Source: Emticicia sp943368675 (GTDB taxonomy: Bacteria; Bacteroidota; Bacteroidia; Cytophagales; Spirosomataceae). From it: a stretch of DNA of 9,122 nucleotides. The stretch lies in NCBI GenBank assembly GCA_943368675.1, contig CALRLN020000197.1, positions 1 through 9,122 of the forward strand. The letters are read 5' to 3'. The notes under the pieces are model-generated. The model saw nothing but the letters and a program-made list of their open reading frames with translations. It searched no databases and was not told where the DNA came from. Made by a program: the position numbers and the translations under genes. This document shows, in pieces, positions 1 through 7,296 of the stretch (position 1 is the first letter of the stretch; every line of letters starts with the position of its first letter).

Positions 1-774
1 TTGGTTATACCATTCCATTTCTGTTCCGGGGCGTATAAAAAACTGCATTTCCATTTGTTCGAACTCACGCATACGGAAAATAAACTGACGAGCCACAATC
101 TCATTTCTGAAAGCCTTACCAATCTGTGCAATACCAAAAGGTATCTTCATACGCCCGGTTTTTTGTACGTTCAGAAAGTTTACAAAAATCCCCTGAGCTG
201 TTTCAGGACGCAGATAGATTAAGCTTGAATCTTCTGCTACTGAACCTACCTGCGTAGAGAACATCAGATTGAACTGACGCACCTCTGTCCAGTTGGCTGT
301 TTTAGAAATCGGGCAAACAATATTTTCGGCAATAATTAAATCACGTACACCGTCTAAATCTTCAGCACCCAGTAGTCTGCCCATTTCAGCTAATAGCGCC
401 TGTGCTTTTTCGGCTTGTCCGGTAGCCTCGTATTCTTCGGCTTTACCTTCCAGAAGTTGGTCGGCACGGTAACGTTTCTTACTGTCTTTATTATCAATCA
501 TCGGGTCATTGAAGCCATCTACGTGCCCTGATGCTTTCCAGGTGAGCGGGTGCATAAAAATGGCAGCATCAATACCCACAATATTATCATGTAATTGCGT
601 CATGGCTTTCCACCACGCTGTTTTTAGATTATTTTTAAGCTCTACACCGTTTTGACCGTAGTCATAAACAGCCTGTAAGCCATCATAGATTTCAGAAGAA
701 GGAAACACAAAGCCATATTCTTTGGCATGAGAAATAATATCTTGCAGTGTATTTGTTAGTGCTGGTTTGCTCAT
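1..774 (-). CDS. glyQS: Glycine--tRNA ligase, single-chain class II type (N-terminal 258 residues; C-terminus beyond window)
   Basis: The minus frame is open from an ATG at 774 to the left edge, giving 258 residues and no stop, so the anticodon-binding C-terminal domain lies outside the window. The enzyme charges tRNA-Gly with glycine in the cytoplasm. The translation starts MSKPALTNTLQDI and shows hallmarks of the homodimeric class II glycyl-tRNA synthetase: KEYGFVFPSSEIYDG near residue 25, MHPLTWKASGHVDGFNDPM near 77-95, LRPETAQGIFVNF from residue 188, motif 2 FRNEI at 222-226 followed by FRMREFEQMEMQFF. These belong to the single-polypeptide form, not the separate alpha/beta (GlyQ + GlyS) tetramer form. 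The ATG at 774 is the natural start because the conserved N-terminus begins there. It is divergent from the helix-hairpin-helix gene at 892 and shares a 117-base upstream region with it. Identification is very secure; only the 3' part is unseen. Confidence 0.97.
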   Translation of the reverse strand, partial: MSKPALTNTLQDIISHAKEYGFVFPSSEIYDGLQAVYDYGQNGVELKNNLKTAWWKAMTQLHDNIVGIDAAIFMHPLTWKASGHVDGFNDPMIDNKDSKKRYRADQLLEGKAEEYEATGQAEKAQALLAEMGRLLGAEDLDGVRDLIIAENIVCPISKTANWTEVRQFNLMFSTQVGSVAEDSSLIYLRPETAQGIFVNFLNVQKTGRMKIPFGIAQIGKAFRNEIVARQFIFRMREFEQMEMQFFIRPGTEMEWYNQ

Positions 775-817
775 TTAATTATTTTAAATAGATTTATACC
801 CTGAATTGAAAATCTCA

Positions 818-825
818 CAAAATTA
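818..825 (-). promoter_or_regulatory. Possible Bacteroidota-type -7 element upstream of glyQS
   Basis: On the minus strand 825-818 reads TAATTTTG, a full match to the TAnnTTTG -7 consensus known for Bacteroidota sigma-ABfr promoters, and it lies about 44 bases upstream of the glyQS ATG. No convincing -33 TTG element at the usual spacing was found, and such an AT-rich octamer can occur by chance, so this is only a candidate. Confidence 0.35.
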
Positions 826-858
826 GCGAAAACCTCGCAAATACATGAACTATCTTGT

Positions 859-866
859 TATTTTTG
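859..866 (+). promoter_or_regulatory. Possible Bacteroidota-type -7 element upstream of the helix-hairpin-helix gene
   Basis: Plus strand 859-866 reads TATTTTTG, which fits TAnnTTTG and lies 25 bases before the ATG at 892. No TTG is visible at the expected -33 position. The rest of the intergenic region (775-891) is AT-rich and holds only a short imperfect inverted repeat (GCGA at 826-829 with TCGC at 835-838). Confidence 0.3.
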
Positions 867-891
867 AGTAATTTGTCTATGACAATCATTT

Positions 892-1851
892 ATGAACCGG
901 ATTCTGAAATTTATTAGGGCTTCTTTAAGTATGACTTCCCACGAAGCAAAGGGAGTTGTATCTGCTTTTGGTATTATTATAGCAGTGCTACTAATCATGT
1001 GGGGTGCAGACTATTTTTTTAGCCGGAAACAGCAGAATCTGGTAATTTCTTCACCAAAAATGCTTGATAGCCTGACTGTTGCGGTAGACAATCAGACCAA
1101 AGAGTATAATAAGAACCGTCAGTTTAAATCTGATTTTACCGATGCCAAAGCTAAAACATATAAGCATTTTAATTTCGACCCGAATACAGCTACCGTTGCT
1201 CAATTTATAGAATTAGGATTACCTGAATTCATAGCCAAGCGTATAGAAAAATATAGAAATAAAGGGGGTAAATTCAGAAAAAAAGAAGATCTGGCTAAAA
1301 TATACGGACTTTATCCTGAAACCTACGAGAGGCTTGAACCTTATATTATGCTCCCGTCTGCCGAAGATGCCTCTGTTAATACCCCACAAGCCGAAATTAT
1401 TGCTCAGCCCGTTTTACCGGAGAAAACATTTACACCTGCTCCAAAAAAGGCAGAGACCCTGGCCCGGTTTGATTTGAATACGGCAGATACTACGCAATTA
1501 AAGCTGATACGCGGCATTGGCGCAGGTTATGCCAAAAGGATTGTGAAGTTCAGAGATATATTAGGAGGCTTTGCCAATGCAGAACAGATACGGGAGACCT
1601 ATGGTTTACCACCTGAAACCGCAGATGAATTATTGAAATACGGATATGTGAGCGGGAACATCAGAAAATTAAAAATCAATCAGCTATCAATTGCAGAACT
1701 GAGACACCCTTATCTGAAGTTTGCACAAGCAAGGGCTATTATTGCTTACCGTGAGCAACATGGCAATTTTAAGTCCATAGATGATTTACGGCAGATAAAA
1801 ATCATGGAAGAAGCTACCATCCAGAAGATAGCGCCATACCTGGAATTTTAA
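892..1851 (+). CDS. Membrane-anchored protein with three helix-hairpin-helix (ComEA-like) units
   Basis: The 319-residue protein begins with a basic cytoplasmic segment (MNRILKFIRA), then a single hydrophobic span at about residues 21-43, and a long remainder that by the positive-inside rule should face the periplasm. Three repeats of one helix-hairpin-helix unit follow. Unit 1 spans about 94-152 (FDPNTATVAQFIELGLPEFI). Unit 2 spans about 193-252 (FDLNTADTTQLKLIRGIGAG) and has the canonical GIG hairpin followed by AKRIVKFR. Unit 3 spans about 258-319 (LKINQLSIAELRHPYLKFAQ) and has a degenerate hairpin. A linker rich in Pro, Ala and Lys (about 155-190) separates units 1 and 2. ComEA-type proteins bind double-stranded DNA outside the inner membrane during DNA uptake; that role is inferred here from fold and topology only, since no other competence gene is visible. 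No Shine-Dalgarno sequence is seen before the ATG at 892. Its stop overlaps the terminator tail of the convergent gene at 1879. Confidence 0.88.
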   Translation: MNRILKFIRASLSMTSHEAKGVVSAFGIIIAVLLIMWGADYFFSRKQQNLVISSPKMLDSLTVAVDNQTKEYNKNRQFKSDFTDAKAKTYKHFNFDPNTATVAQFIELGLPEFIAKRIEKYRNKGGKFRKKEDLAKIYGLYPETYERLEPYIMLPSAEDASVNTPQAEIIAQPVLPEKTFTPAPKKAETLARFDLNTADTTQLKLIRGIGAGYAKRIVKFRDILGGFANAEQIRETYGLPPETADELLKYGYVSGNIRKLKINQLSIAELRHPYLKFAQARAIIAYREQHGNFKSIDDLRQIKIMEEATIQKIAPYLEF

Positions 1852-1874
1852 AAAGAAAAGGGGCCGTAGCCCCC
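1850..1874 (-). terminator. Rho-independent terminator with a UACG tetraloop, 3' of the small secreted protein gene
   Basis: Read on the minus strand, the stem GGGGC/GCCCC (1873-1869 with 1864-1860) closes a UACG loop, and TTTTCTTTTT follows directly. C(UACG)G is an exceptionally stable UNCG tetraloop. The hairpin starts only 5 bases past the stop codon at 1879-1881. The T-rich tail overlaps the last codon region of the convergent plus-strand gene (stop 1849-1851). On the plus strand the hairpin is not followed by a T-run, so it should act mainly on minus-strand transcripts. Confidence 0.8.
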
Positions 1875-1878
1875 GATA

Positions 1879-2391
1879 TTATCTTGTGCTTTTACACATT
1901 CTTACCGAATCTTCAAATTTTTGTACTATTTCTTTTACCAGGCTTTCGTCTTGTGTATGAAGTGTAAAGTTGGTTTTACTGTCTTTATCTTCATCTTTCA
2001 GATTAAAAGAACCGCTTAGCGCATTATCATTACCAAAGCCTAATTTCATTTTCATTCTGTCGGCAGGTACAATCATTTTCAGCTCGTAATTCCCGTCTTT
2101 TTCACGGGCATATGAAACCCTCTGCACATCTTTTAATAACCACGAGATAGTCATACCAAAATCAACATCCGAATCTCTGGAGTCAATATTCATGTTCATC
2201 TGGCAACCTTTAAATCTGAAGGTAGGCACGCTTTCTTTATCATTTACAGTCAGGTTTTTACCTTTTTCTTCTTTCACCAGTCGGTCTAAATTACGACTAA
2301 GCCATTGGGTGTTAGATTCTAAGCTTTGAGCCAGGACCAGATTCGAACTGAATAAAATAAATGCGAATGATAATAATTGAAGCTTTTTCAT
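1879..2391 (-). CDS. Small secreted protein of unknown function
   Basis: This 170-residue protein is not one I can assign to a named family. It opens with a typical Sec signal peptide (MKKLQLLSFAFILFSSNLVLAQ) with probable cleavage after Ala21 (V-L-A before Gln22). There is no lipobox cysteine, so a soluble periplasmic or exported protein of about 149 residues is expected. The mature part starts with a charged helix-like stretch (TQWLSRNLDRLVKEEKGK), has alternating polar/hydrophobic segments suggesting beta strands in the middle, and ends with a helix-like segment (ESLVKEIVQKFEDSVRMCKS). It has two cysteines, Cys63 and Cys166, which could form a disulfide. It lies downstream of the TonB receptor gene on the same strand, but the terminator at 2463-2494 and a 126-base gap suggest its own promoter; a TATAAT at 2441-2436 (minus) is a weak candidate. 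No evidence ties it to the uptake operon. Confidence 0.8.
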   Translation of the reverse strand: MKKLQLLSFAFILFSSNLVLAQSLESNTQWLSRNLDRLVKEEKGKNLTVNDKESVPTFRFKGCQMNMNIDSRDSDVDFGMTISWLLKDVQRVSYAREKDGNYELKMIVPADRMKMKLGFGNDNALSGSFNLKDEDKDSKTNFTLHTQDESLVKEIVQKFEDSVRMCKSTR

Positions 2392-2462
2392 AATTTCAGA
2401 GAAGATTAAAATTGTTAGTTTTTAAGTAGATGCTGATTATAAGCCAGGGGTTGCGTTGCAAT

Positions 2463-2494
2463 AAAAAAAAAGTCCTCTTTGAAGAGGACTTTTT
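2463..2494 (-). terminator. Rho-independent terminator closing the TonB receptor operon
   Basis: An almost perfect inverted repeat, AGTCCTCTT (2471-2479) with AAGAGGACT (2482-2490), forms a stem of at least 7 pairs with a TTTGAA loop. On the minus strand it is followed by a run of nine T (complement of 2471-2463). It lies about 25 bases past the receptor stop codon at 2518-2520. A shorter T-run (2490-2494) follows on the plus strand, so the element is symmetrical, but no plus-strand gene points at it. Confidence 0.88.
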
Positions 2495-2517
2495 GGAGGT
2501 CAAATGAGGGTATATTT

Positions 2518-4905
2518 TTAAATAAATTTGAAATTATAGGATAAAGACACAATCGGTGCGCCAAAAACTACCAGTTTATAGGCAGAAACGGCTGTTCCCT
2601 GAGTACGGATAAATACAGAGTAGGCATTTTTCTTGCCATAGAGGTTAAATACTGTAAATGTCCAGTTCCCTTTAAAACGCTTGTCTTTCATGCTTGGCTG
2701 ATAGATGTTCCAGGCAAAATCAAGGCGATGGTAGTCCGGTAGGCGTGCATTGTTACGAACGCCATAATATGGATAACTGGTACCCTGATAAATAATGAAC
2801 CCTTCGGGCATAGTAAACGGACGACCAGTGCTGTAAGAAAAGTTAAATGAAAAATCGTGGTGCTTTCCCTGATTGATAATAACCGAAGCATTGAATGAAT
2901 GCGGGCGGTCATAGTTTGCTGCATACCATTTGCCAAAATTAATCTGCTCACCAAAACTGCTTCCTTCAGAAACCTGATTCTGTGAGCGCGAATAAGTATA
3001 GTTTATCCAGCCTGTAAGCTCGCCTTTTTTCTTTGAAAACATCATTTCCAGACCATAAGAGCGGTTTTTTCCTTGTAGCAATTGCATCTCTGGATGAGAG
3101 TCGAGCAAGAAATCGGCCCCCGGTTTATAATCAATAATATTGTTGGTCATGCGGTAATACCCCTCCACCGAAAGTTCGTATACATTGCCGGGCAGATTAT
3201 GAAATACCCCTGCTGCCATTAATGAACTTACCTGCGGACGAATATGCTGATCAGAGGTTTTCCAGCGCGAAGTCGGCAGGGGAGTAGTGGTATTGGTCAC
3301 TACCTGCATATATTGACGCATGATATTATAACCAACTTTGATAGAGGTCTTGTCACTAATCGAATACTTCAGACCGACTCTGGGCTCAAACCCTCCGTAA
3401 GACTGAATAACCTTGCCTTTGGGATAAAACACAGTATCACGTACAGATAAGGCATCTTTTGGCTCATTAGGTGCATAAATCTGCACATTAGATGGCCCTA
3501 AGGCATAAAACTGAGAGTATCTTACACCGACAGAAAAAGTAGTTTTAGGCGAAAGCGTAATTTCGTCCTCTGCATGGATACCCATTTCTAATGAATGTTC
3601 ATCAGGGGTTTTTAATGCCAAAACACTACGGCTGGTACCCGGCTGCAATTCACCCGGGGAAACTCTGTATTTGGTAGCGCTGATACCTGCTTCAATATTA
3701 TGAATGCCGGAAGAATAATTTATATTACTTTTTGCCTGTTTATACGCTATGTCAGATACTAAAACAACCTTGTTGTCGGTGTTGAGTTCCGGCAATAAAG
3801 TTTTGGGAATATAATAAGCCGAAACAACAGTGGTCTGTAAGTTCCATTTAGGAGAGATTGCATAAAACCAGCGTGCTGAAAAACTTCTGCTGCGGTAATC
3901 ATACTGTGTTGATGTAGCATTAATATTGCCGATTCCGCCCAATAATTCAGTCTGGAAAAAATCTTTACTATAATAGCCGGAAGCCGTAATGGTATTTTTA
4001 GAGTTCAATCGCCAGAATACCTTTCCAACCAGATCGGCAAAGTTTGCCTTGATATCGTCTAATTTCTTAGAAGCAAGCGGTAATAAGAAATCGTTGTAAG
4101 AGGCTCTGCCGGAAATCATAATTCCCAGTTTATCTTTTATAACAGGCACATCCAGGGTGAGTCGATTGGAAACCAGACTGATACCTCCATTCATTTTAAA
4201 TTTATCTAATGATGGTTGTGATAATGTAACATCCATCACGGCTGCTGCCCTTCCACCAAAACGAGCCGGCGTATTGCCTTTATAAACCTCAACACCTGAA
4301 GCAGCTTCTGACGGAAACGCCGTAAACAAGCCAAACATATGAGTAGGGTTGAAGATAGGTATATCATCTAATAGAAGTAAATTCTGGTCGGTAGTGCCAC
4401 CTCTGATGTTTACACCGTTCGATGCCTCACCCACGCTGGTTACACCGGGAAGCATCTGTAAGCCTCTCAGAATATCTATTTCACCCACAGCCGCCGGGAG
4501 TTTTCTCAGAGTTTTGATATTCAACTGATTTACCCCTAATAACGGGCGTTGAACGTTGGCTTCTACTCCCTTGCTTGATACAATTACCTCTTCCAGTTCA
4601 TTCTCCAGACGTCCTAAAGAATAATTACGGTTTAAGTCTGATAGAATTCTGAAACCATCCCTTACAGGGCGATATCCTACAAATTTCACGCTCACGGCGT
4701 GCTCACCATAGGGTATGTTTATATCAAAAAAACCATTGTCATCGGTAACGGTTCCGAACTTGCCAAAATCAATATTGATTGAGGCTTTTGCCAGAGGCTT
4801 GCCATCAAGTGTATCTTTCACATAGCCACTGAAACGGTAATAAACCTGCGCCTGGGCGGCTATGTTTAGAAGTAGAAATGAACTTATAATAAAAAGTTTC
4901 TTCAT
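2518..4905 (-). CDS. TonB-dependent outer-membrane receptor with N-terminal carboxypeptidase-regulatory-like domain
   Basis: The 795-residue protein should import a substrate across the outer membrane using TonB/ExbBD energy. A signal peptide covers residues 1-19 or 20 (LLLNIAAQAQ). Next is a CarboxypepD_reg-like beta-sandwich at about 25-98 (FSGYVKDTLDGKPLAKASIN, then GTVTDDNGFFDI and VKFVGYRP). A TonB-box-like segment LEEVIVSS lies at about 104-111. The plug, about 115-230, contains LRGLQMLPGVTSVGE, GVNIRGGTTDQNLLLLDDIP and VEVYKGNTPARFGGRAAAVM. The rest is a beta-barrel rich in alternating aromatic strands, ending in SLSYNFKFI. The length suits the smaller FecA/CirA-like receptors rather than SusC proteins of about 1000 residues, and no SusD partner is present. 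It is the last gene of a minus-strand series, 49 bases after a DUF4249 gene and before a strong terminator. The DUF4249 partnership suggests a joint uptake system, but the substrate cannot be deduced. Confidence 0.95.
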   Translation of the reverse strand: MKKLFIISSFLLLNIAAQAQVYYRFSGYVKDTLDGKPLAKASINIDFGKFGTVTDDNGFFDINIPYGEHAVSVKFVGYRPVRDGFRILSDLNRNYSLGRLENELEEVIVSSKGVEANVQRPLLGVNQLNIKTLRKLPAAVGEIDILRGLQMLPGVTSVGEASNGVNIRGGTTDQNLLLLDDIPIFNPTHMFGLFTAFPSEAASGVEVYKGNTPARFGGRAAAVMDVTLSQPSLDKFKMNGGISLVSNRLTLDVPVIKDKLGIMISGRASYNDFLLPLASKKLDDIKANFADLVGKVFWRLNSKNTITASGYYSKDFFQTELLGGIGNINATSTQYDYRSRSFSARWFYAISPKWNLQTTVVSAYYIPKTLLPELNTDNKVVLVSDIAYKQAKSNINYSSGIHNIEAGISATKYRVSPGELQPGTSRSVLALKTPDEHSLEMGIHAEDEITLSPKTTFSVGVRYSQFYALGPSNVQIYAPNEPKDALSVRDTVFYPKGKVIQSYGGFEPRVGLKYSISDKTSIKVGYNIMRQYMQVVTNTTTPLPTSRWKTSDQHIRPQVSSLMAAGVFHNLPGNVYELSVEGYYRMTNNIIDYKPGADFLLDSHPEMQLLQGKNRSYGLEMMFSKKKGELTGWINYTYSRSQNQVSEGSSFGEQINFGKWYAANYDRPHSFNASVIINQGKHHDFSFNFSYSTGRPFTMPEGFIIYQGTSYPYYGVRNNARLPDYHRLDFAWNIYQPSMKDKRFKGNWTFTVFNLYGKKNAYSVFIRTQGTAVSAYKLVVFGAPIVSLSYNFKFI

Positions 4906-4954
4906 CGTTATGAAAATATCAATTGATGGTAATTGTTTATGAATAAATGTGCTG

Positions 4955-6109
4955 TTATTTTAATTTAACTCTGTCAATCCAACCTTCCGGTCTGATTTTG
5001 GTTCGGGTTTTGCTTTCGATGCATGGCACAAGAGGTGGTCGTGTCGGGTCGTAATCGTCGGCAAGTTCCGGTGTAAGGGCATGGTCTAGCAAGCCAATAG
5101 GAAATGCTTTTCCTTTGGCATTTTTGCGGCTGATCCAATACCTTATTTTTTTTATGCTGGTAACCATAAACAGACCTGCAACGGGTTCATTATCATTATT
5201 GATATTTTTTACATTACCGATAATTCCAGACGGAGGGGTGTCAACCAGATTACCTGTATTCTGTACCTGATCAGTAATGAGTTTAAAATAACGATAGGCA
5301 TCAGGCGAAATAGATTGTTGCTGTATTTCTATCAGACCTCCTTCTTCCTGATAATACGGTATTTTGGCTACTAATCTTCCCGTAATGACATTGCCATTGG
5401 TATAAATGTCGCTAAATACGTTTAACTCTTTACTGAAAAACAGATCCCAGCAATCGCCCTTGCAAAAATAGTCCAGTTTCAGATTCTCAAATCCGGACTC
5501 TTTTCTACAGCCAACCGGGTTTCTTGCGTTCCCTGTTTCAAAGTACCTGCCGTCTTCGCATGTAGTGCATACCTCCTGTAGTTCCCAAAGCTTCCAGGAC
5601 CACATATAATTGTTTTTCTGATTGGCAGGGTCAGGCGTATCAATGTAAATATAATTTGCCGGCTCAAAGTAAGCGCCTCTTGGTATGCCTTTGAGTTGAA
5701 ATTCATCATAAATTTTGACTATGTCAGAAACGGCAATCATGGTTTCTACTCCAGACTGATACTGAGAGCCATCAACCCTCTGGATAAACAACTGATAGGT
5801 ACTGCCCGTTTTGGTACGAAAAGAAGCAGGAAGCGCATATACACCCGCTTGCTGTTCGGTAAGAACGATTCTGTCTTTTTTATCTACCAATAGCTCAACT
5901 TTAGCTTTTGTAACAGGCAGGAGATAGCTATCACGTTCGAGTGAAATTGATTCATTAATTTTGATCATCTGTGGCTCATCAAGATCCGTAAGAGTAGCCT
6001 CAATTGTAAGAATAGTTTTATTTCCATTAAAAGTTAAAGAAAATGGTTCTACACATGAGCAAAGCCACAGGATGATTGAGAGAAAGATAATACTTTTAAC
6101 TCCGGCCAT
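4955..6109 (-). CDS. DUF4249 family lipoprotein (copy 1, next to the receptor)
   Basis: This 384-residue protein belongs to DUF4249, recognised from the lipoprotein start (CVEPF), the TILTIEATLTDL segment, the NNYMWSWKLWE motif at 166-176, the LVDTPPSGIIGNV segment and the C-terminal RPEGW. I chose the ATG at 6109. It gives a compact lipoprotein signal (MAGVKSIIFLSIILWLCSC, lipidated Cys19) that matches its paralogues and a 29-base gap like the other gaps. Alternatives are an ATG at 6139 that overlaps the upstream stop as TAATG, and a TTG at 6151. Residues 20 to about 135 look like a beta-sandwich; the central part carries Cys181, Cys184, Cys201, Cys216 and Cys220, and Cys363 lies near the end. 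It has a short extra tail (RVKLK) not seen in the others. The expected place is the outer membrane with the receptor; the molecular function of DUF4249 is unknown. Confidence 0.92.
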   Translation of the reverse strand: MAGVKSIIFLSIILWLCSCVEPFSLTFNGNKTILTIEATLTDLDEPQMIKINESISLERDSYLLPVTKAKVELLVDKKDRIVLTEQQAGVYALPASFRTKTGSTYQLFIQRVDGSQYQSGVETMIAVSDIVKIYDEFQLKGIPRGAYFEPANYIYIDTPDPANQKNNYMWSWKLWELQEVCTTCEDGRYFETGNARNPVGCRKESGFENLKLDYFCKGDCWDLFFSKELNVFSDIYTNGNVITGRLVAKIPYYQEEGGLIEIQQQSISPDAYRYFKLITDQVQNTGNLVDTPPSGIIGNVKNINNDNEPVAGLFMVTSIKKIRYWISRKNAKGKAFPIGLLDHALTPELADDYDPTRPPLVPCIESKTRTKIRPEGWIDRVKLK

Positions 6110-6136
6110 TTCTAAAATTTTTTCTTGTTCAGGTTT

Positions 6137-6141
6137 CATTA
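6137..6141 (-). promoter_or_regulatory. TAATG stop/start overlap between DUF4249 copies 2 and 1
   Basis: On the minus strand TAATG joins the copy 2 stop (TAA, 6141-6139) to an in-frame ATG (6139-6137) of copy 1. Such overlaps often support translational coupling. Here the ATG would add ten residues (MKPEQEKILE) before the better signal-peptide start at 6109, so whether it is used is uncertain. Confidence 0.4.
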
Positions 6142-7269
6142 ATTTACCCAACCATCAGGCTGAAAGCGGGTACGGAATCTGCTTTCTTCGCAAGGGGCCT
6201 GTGGCGGACGCCTCGGGTCTCCATTAGAGGGTTCAAAATTAACGGGATGGTCAACAACCCCTAGAGGTGCTGCCAGACCGATTGCATTTTCTTTATTTAA
6301 CCAGTATCTTTTAGAACGCACACTTGTGACCATGAAGTAACCCGCCACTGCTTCGTCAGGATTGGTAGTATTTCTTACATTTCCGATAATAGCGGCCGGA
6401 GGGGTATCTACCAGACTACCATTATTTTGTACCTGATTAGCCAATAGCTTGAGGTATTGATATGCCGAATTTGAAACTGATTGCTGCTTGACTTCAAGCA
6501 AAGCGCCTATACCTGAATAATAAGGAATTTTTCCTATCAGTCTGCCAATAATTGGCTGCCCGTTTGAAAAAACATCACTATAAACATTCAGGTCAGGATT
6601 ATAAAAAATTTGCCAGCAGGCGCCATTACAACTATAATCGTAGGTCACTTCAGACAATGCAGATTCCATTTTACAACGCGCAGGCTCAGGGGTAGTGAAA
6701 TATCTGCCTCCGATACACGTCATACAGACATTCTGCCGTTCCCAGAGCTTCCAGGTCCACATGTAGTTGTTCTTTTCACTTGCGGGGTCATTGGTATCAA
6801 TATATACATAATGCGCTGGTTTGTTCCCGACCGTTGTTTCTAAACCATCAATTCTGAATTCATCATAAACCTTATTAATATCAGATACTTCGCTTTGACG
6901 TTCTTCTGATGACTCATACTTTTTTCCGTCGGCTTTCTGAAAAACCAATTTATACTTATTTCCTACTCTGGTATGAAATGAAATAGGTAAAACATATACA
7001 CCGCCACCTCTCTCAGTCAACGGAACTCTTTCTGTTCCATTCACAACAATTTCTACAATTGCCTTCGTCACAGGTATGGCATACACCACATTACTGGTGC
7101 TATAAGACTCAATGATTTTAATTGTCTGTTCATCGGCTAAATCAGTAATGGTGGCGTCAACAGTCAGAATTTTATTTTCCTGCTGCACTCCTAAATCATA
7201 AGGCTCAACGCACGCATAAAACATTAAACAGATAACCAGCAGGGATAAGAAACTTTTGCTTTTGAGCAT
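6139..7269 (-). CDS. DUF4249 family lipoprotein (copy 2)
   Basis: The 376-residue protein has a lipoprotein signal peptide (MLKSKSFLSLLVICLMFYAC) with Cys20 as the likely lipidated residue, followed by VEPYD. The family features are ILTVDATITDL near 34-44, the aromatic motif NNYMWTWKLWE at 167-177, LVDTPPAAIIGNV near 286-298, and the C-terminal stretch from RPPQAPC to PDGWVN. It carries the full cysteine set: Cys182 and Cys185 (CMTC), Cys199, Cys214 and Cys218 (CNGACW), and Cys360. It is 27 bases downstream of copy 3 and is followed by copy 1, with similar sequence along its whole length to both, so it arose by tandem duplication. The start at 7269 fits the signal peptide and the gap. Role as for copy 1: probably a surface or periplasm-facing outer-membrane lipoprotein serving the receptor (inferred). 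Confidence 0.93.
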   Translation of the reverse strand: MLKSKSFLSLLVICLMFYACVEPYDLGVQQENKILTVDATITDLADEQTIKIIESYSTSNVVYAIPVTKAIVEIVVNGTERVPLTERGGGVYVLPISFHTRVGNKYKLVFQKADGKKYESSEERQSEVSDINKVYDEFRIDGLETTVGNKPAHYVYIDTNDPASEKNNYMWTWKLWERQNVCMTCIGGRYFTTPEPARCKMESALSEVTYDYSCNGACWQIFYNPDLNVYSDVFSNGQPIIGRLIGKIPYYSGIGALLEVKQQSVSNSAYQYLKLLANQVQNNGSLVDTPPAAIIGNVRNTTNPDEAVAGYFMVTSVRSKRYWLNKENAIGLAAPLGVVDHPVNFEPSNGDPRRPPQAPCEESRFRTRFQPDGWVN

Positions 7270-7296
7270 TTTATTAATTTTAATTGTAATTGTCGA

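Noticed and set aside
1..222. Open frame on the plus strand at the left edge (73 residues)
   Set aside because: It lies opposite the conserved glycyl-tRNA synthetase frame, including motif 2, and has no family features.
826..838. Small inverted repeat GCGA...TCGC in the divergent intergenic region as an operator
   Set aside because: Four-base arms are too short to be distinguished from chance.
2436..2461. Promoter for the small secreted gene (TTGCAA at 2461-2456 and TATAAT at 2441-2436, minus strand)
   Set aside because: The spacing is short for an enterobacterial-type promoter and the -7 box does not match the Bacteroidota TAnnTTTG consensus, so it is not listed as a feature.
2518..4905. 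Receptor as a SusC homologue with a SusD partner
   Set aside because: The protein is about 200 residues shorter than typical SusC, and none of the lipoproteins looks like SusD (no tetratricopeptide-like helical pattern); they fit DUF4249.
5480..5572. CxxC motifs in the DUF4249 proteins read as thioredoxin-like or zinc-finger sites
   Set aside because: The surrounding sequence has no thioredoxin fold signature, the proteins are exported lipoproteins, and the pattern is not a known zinc-finger spacing.
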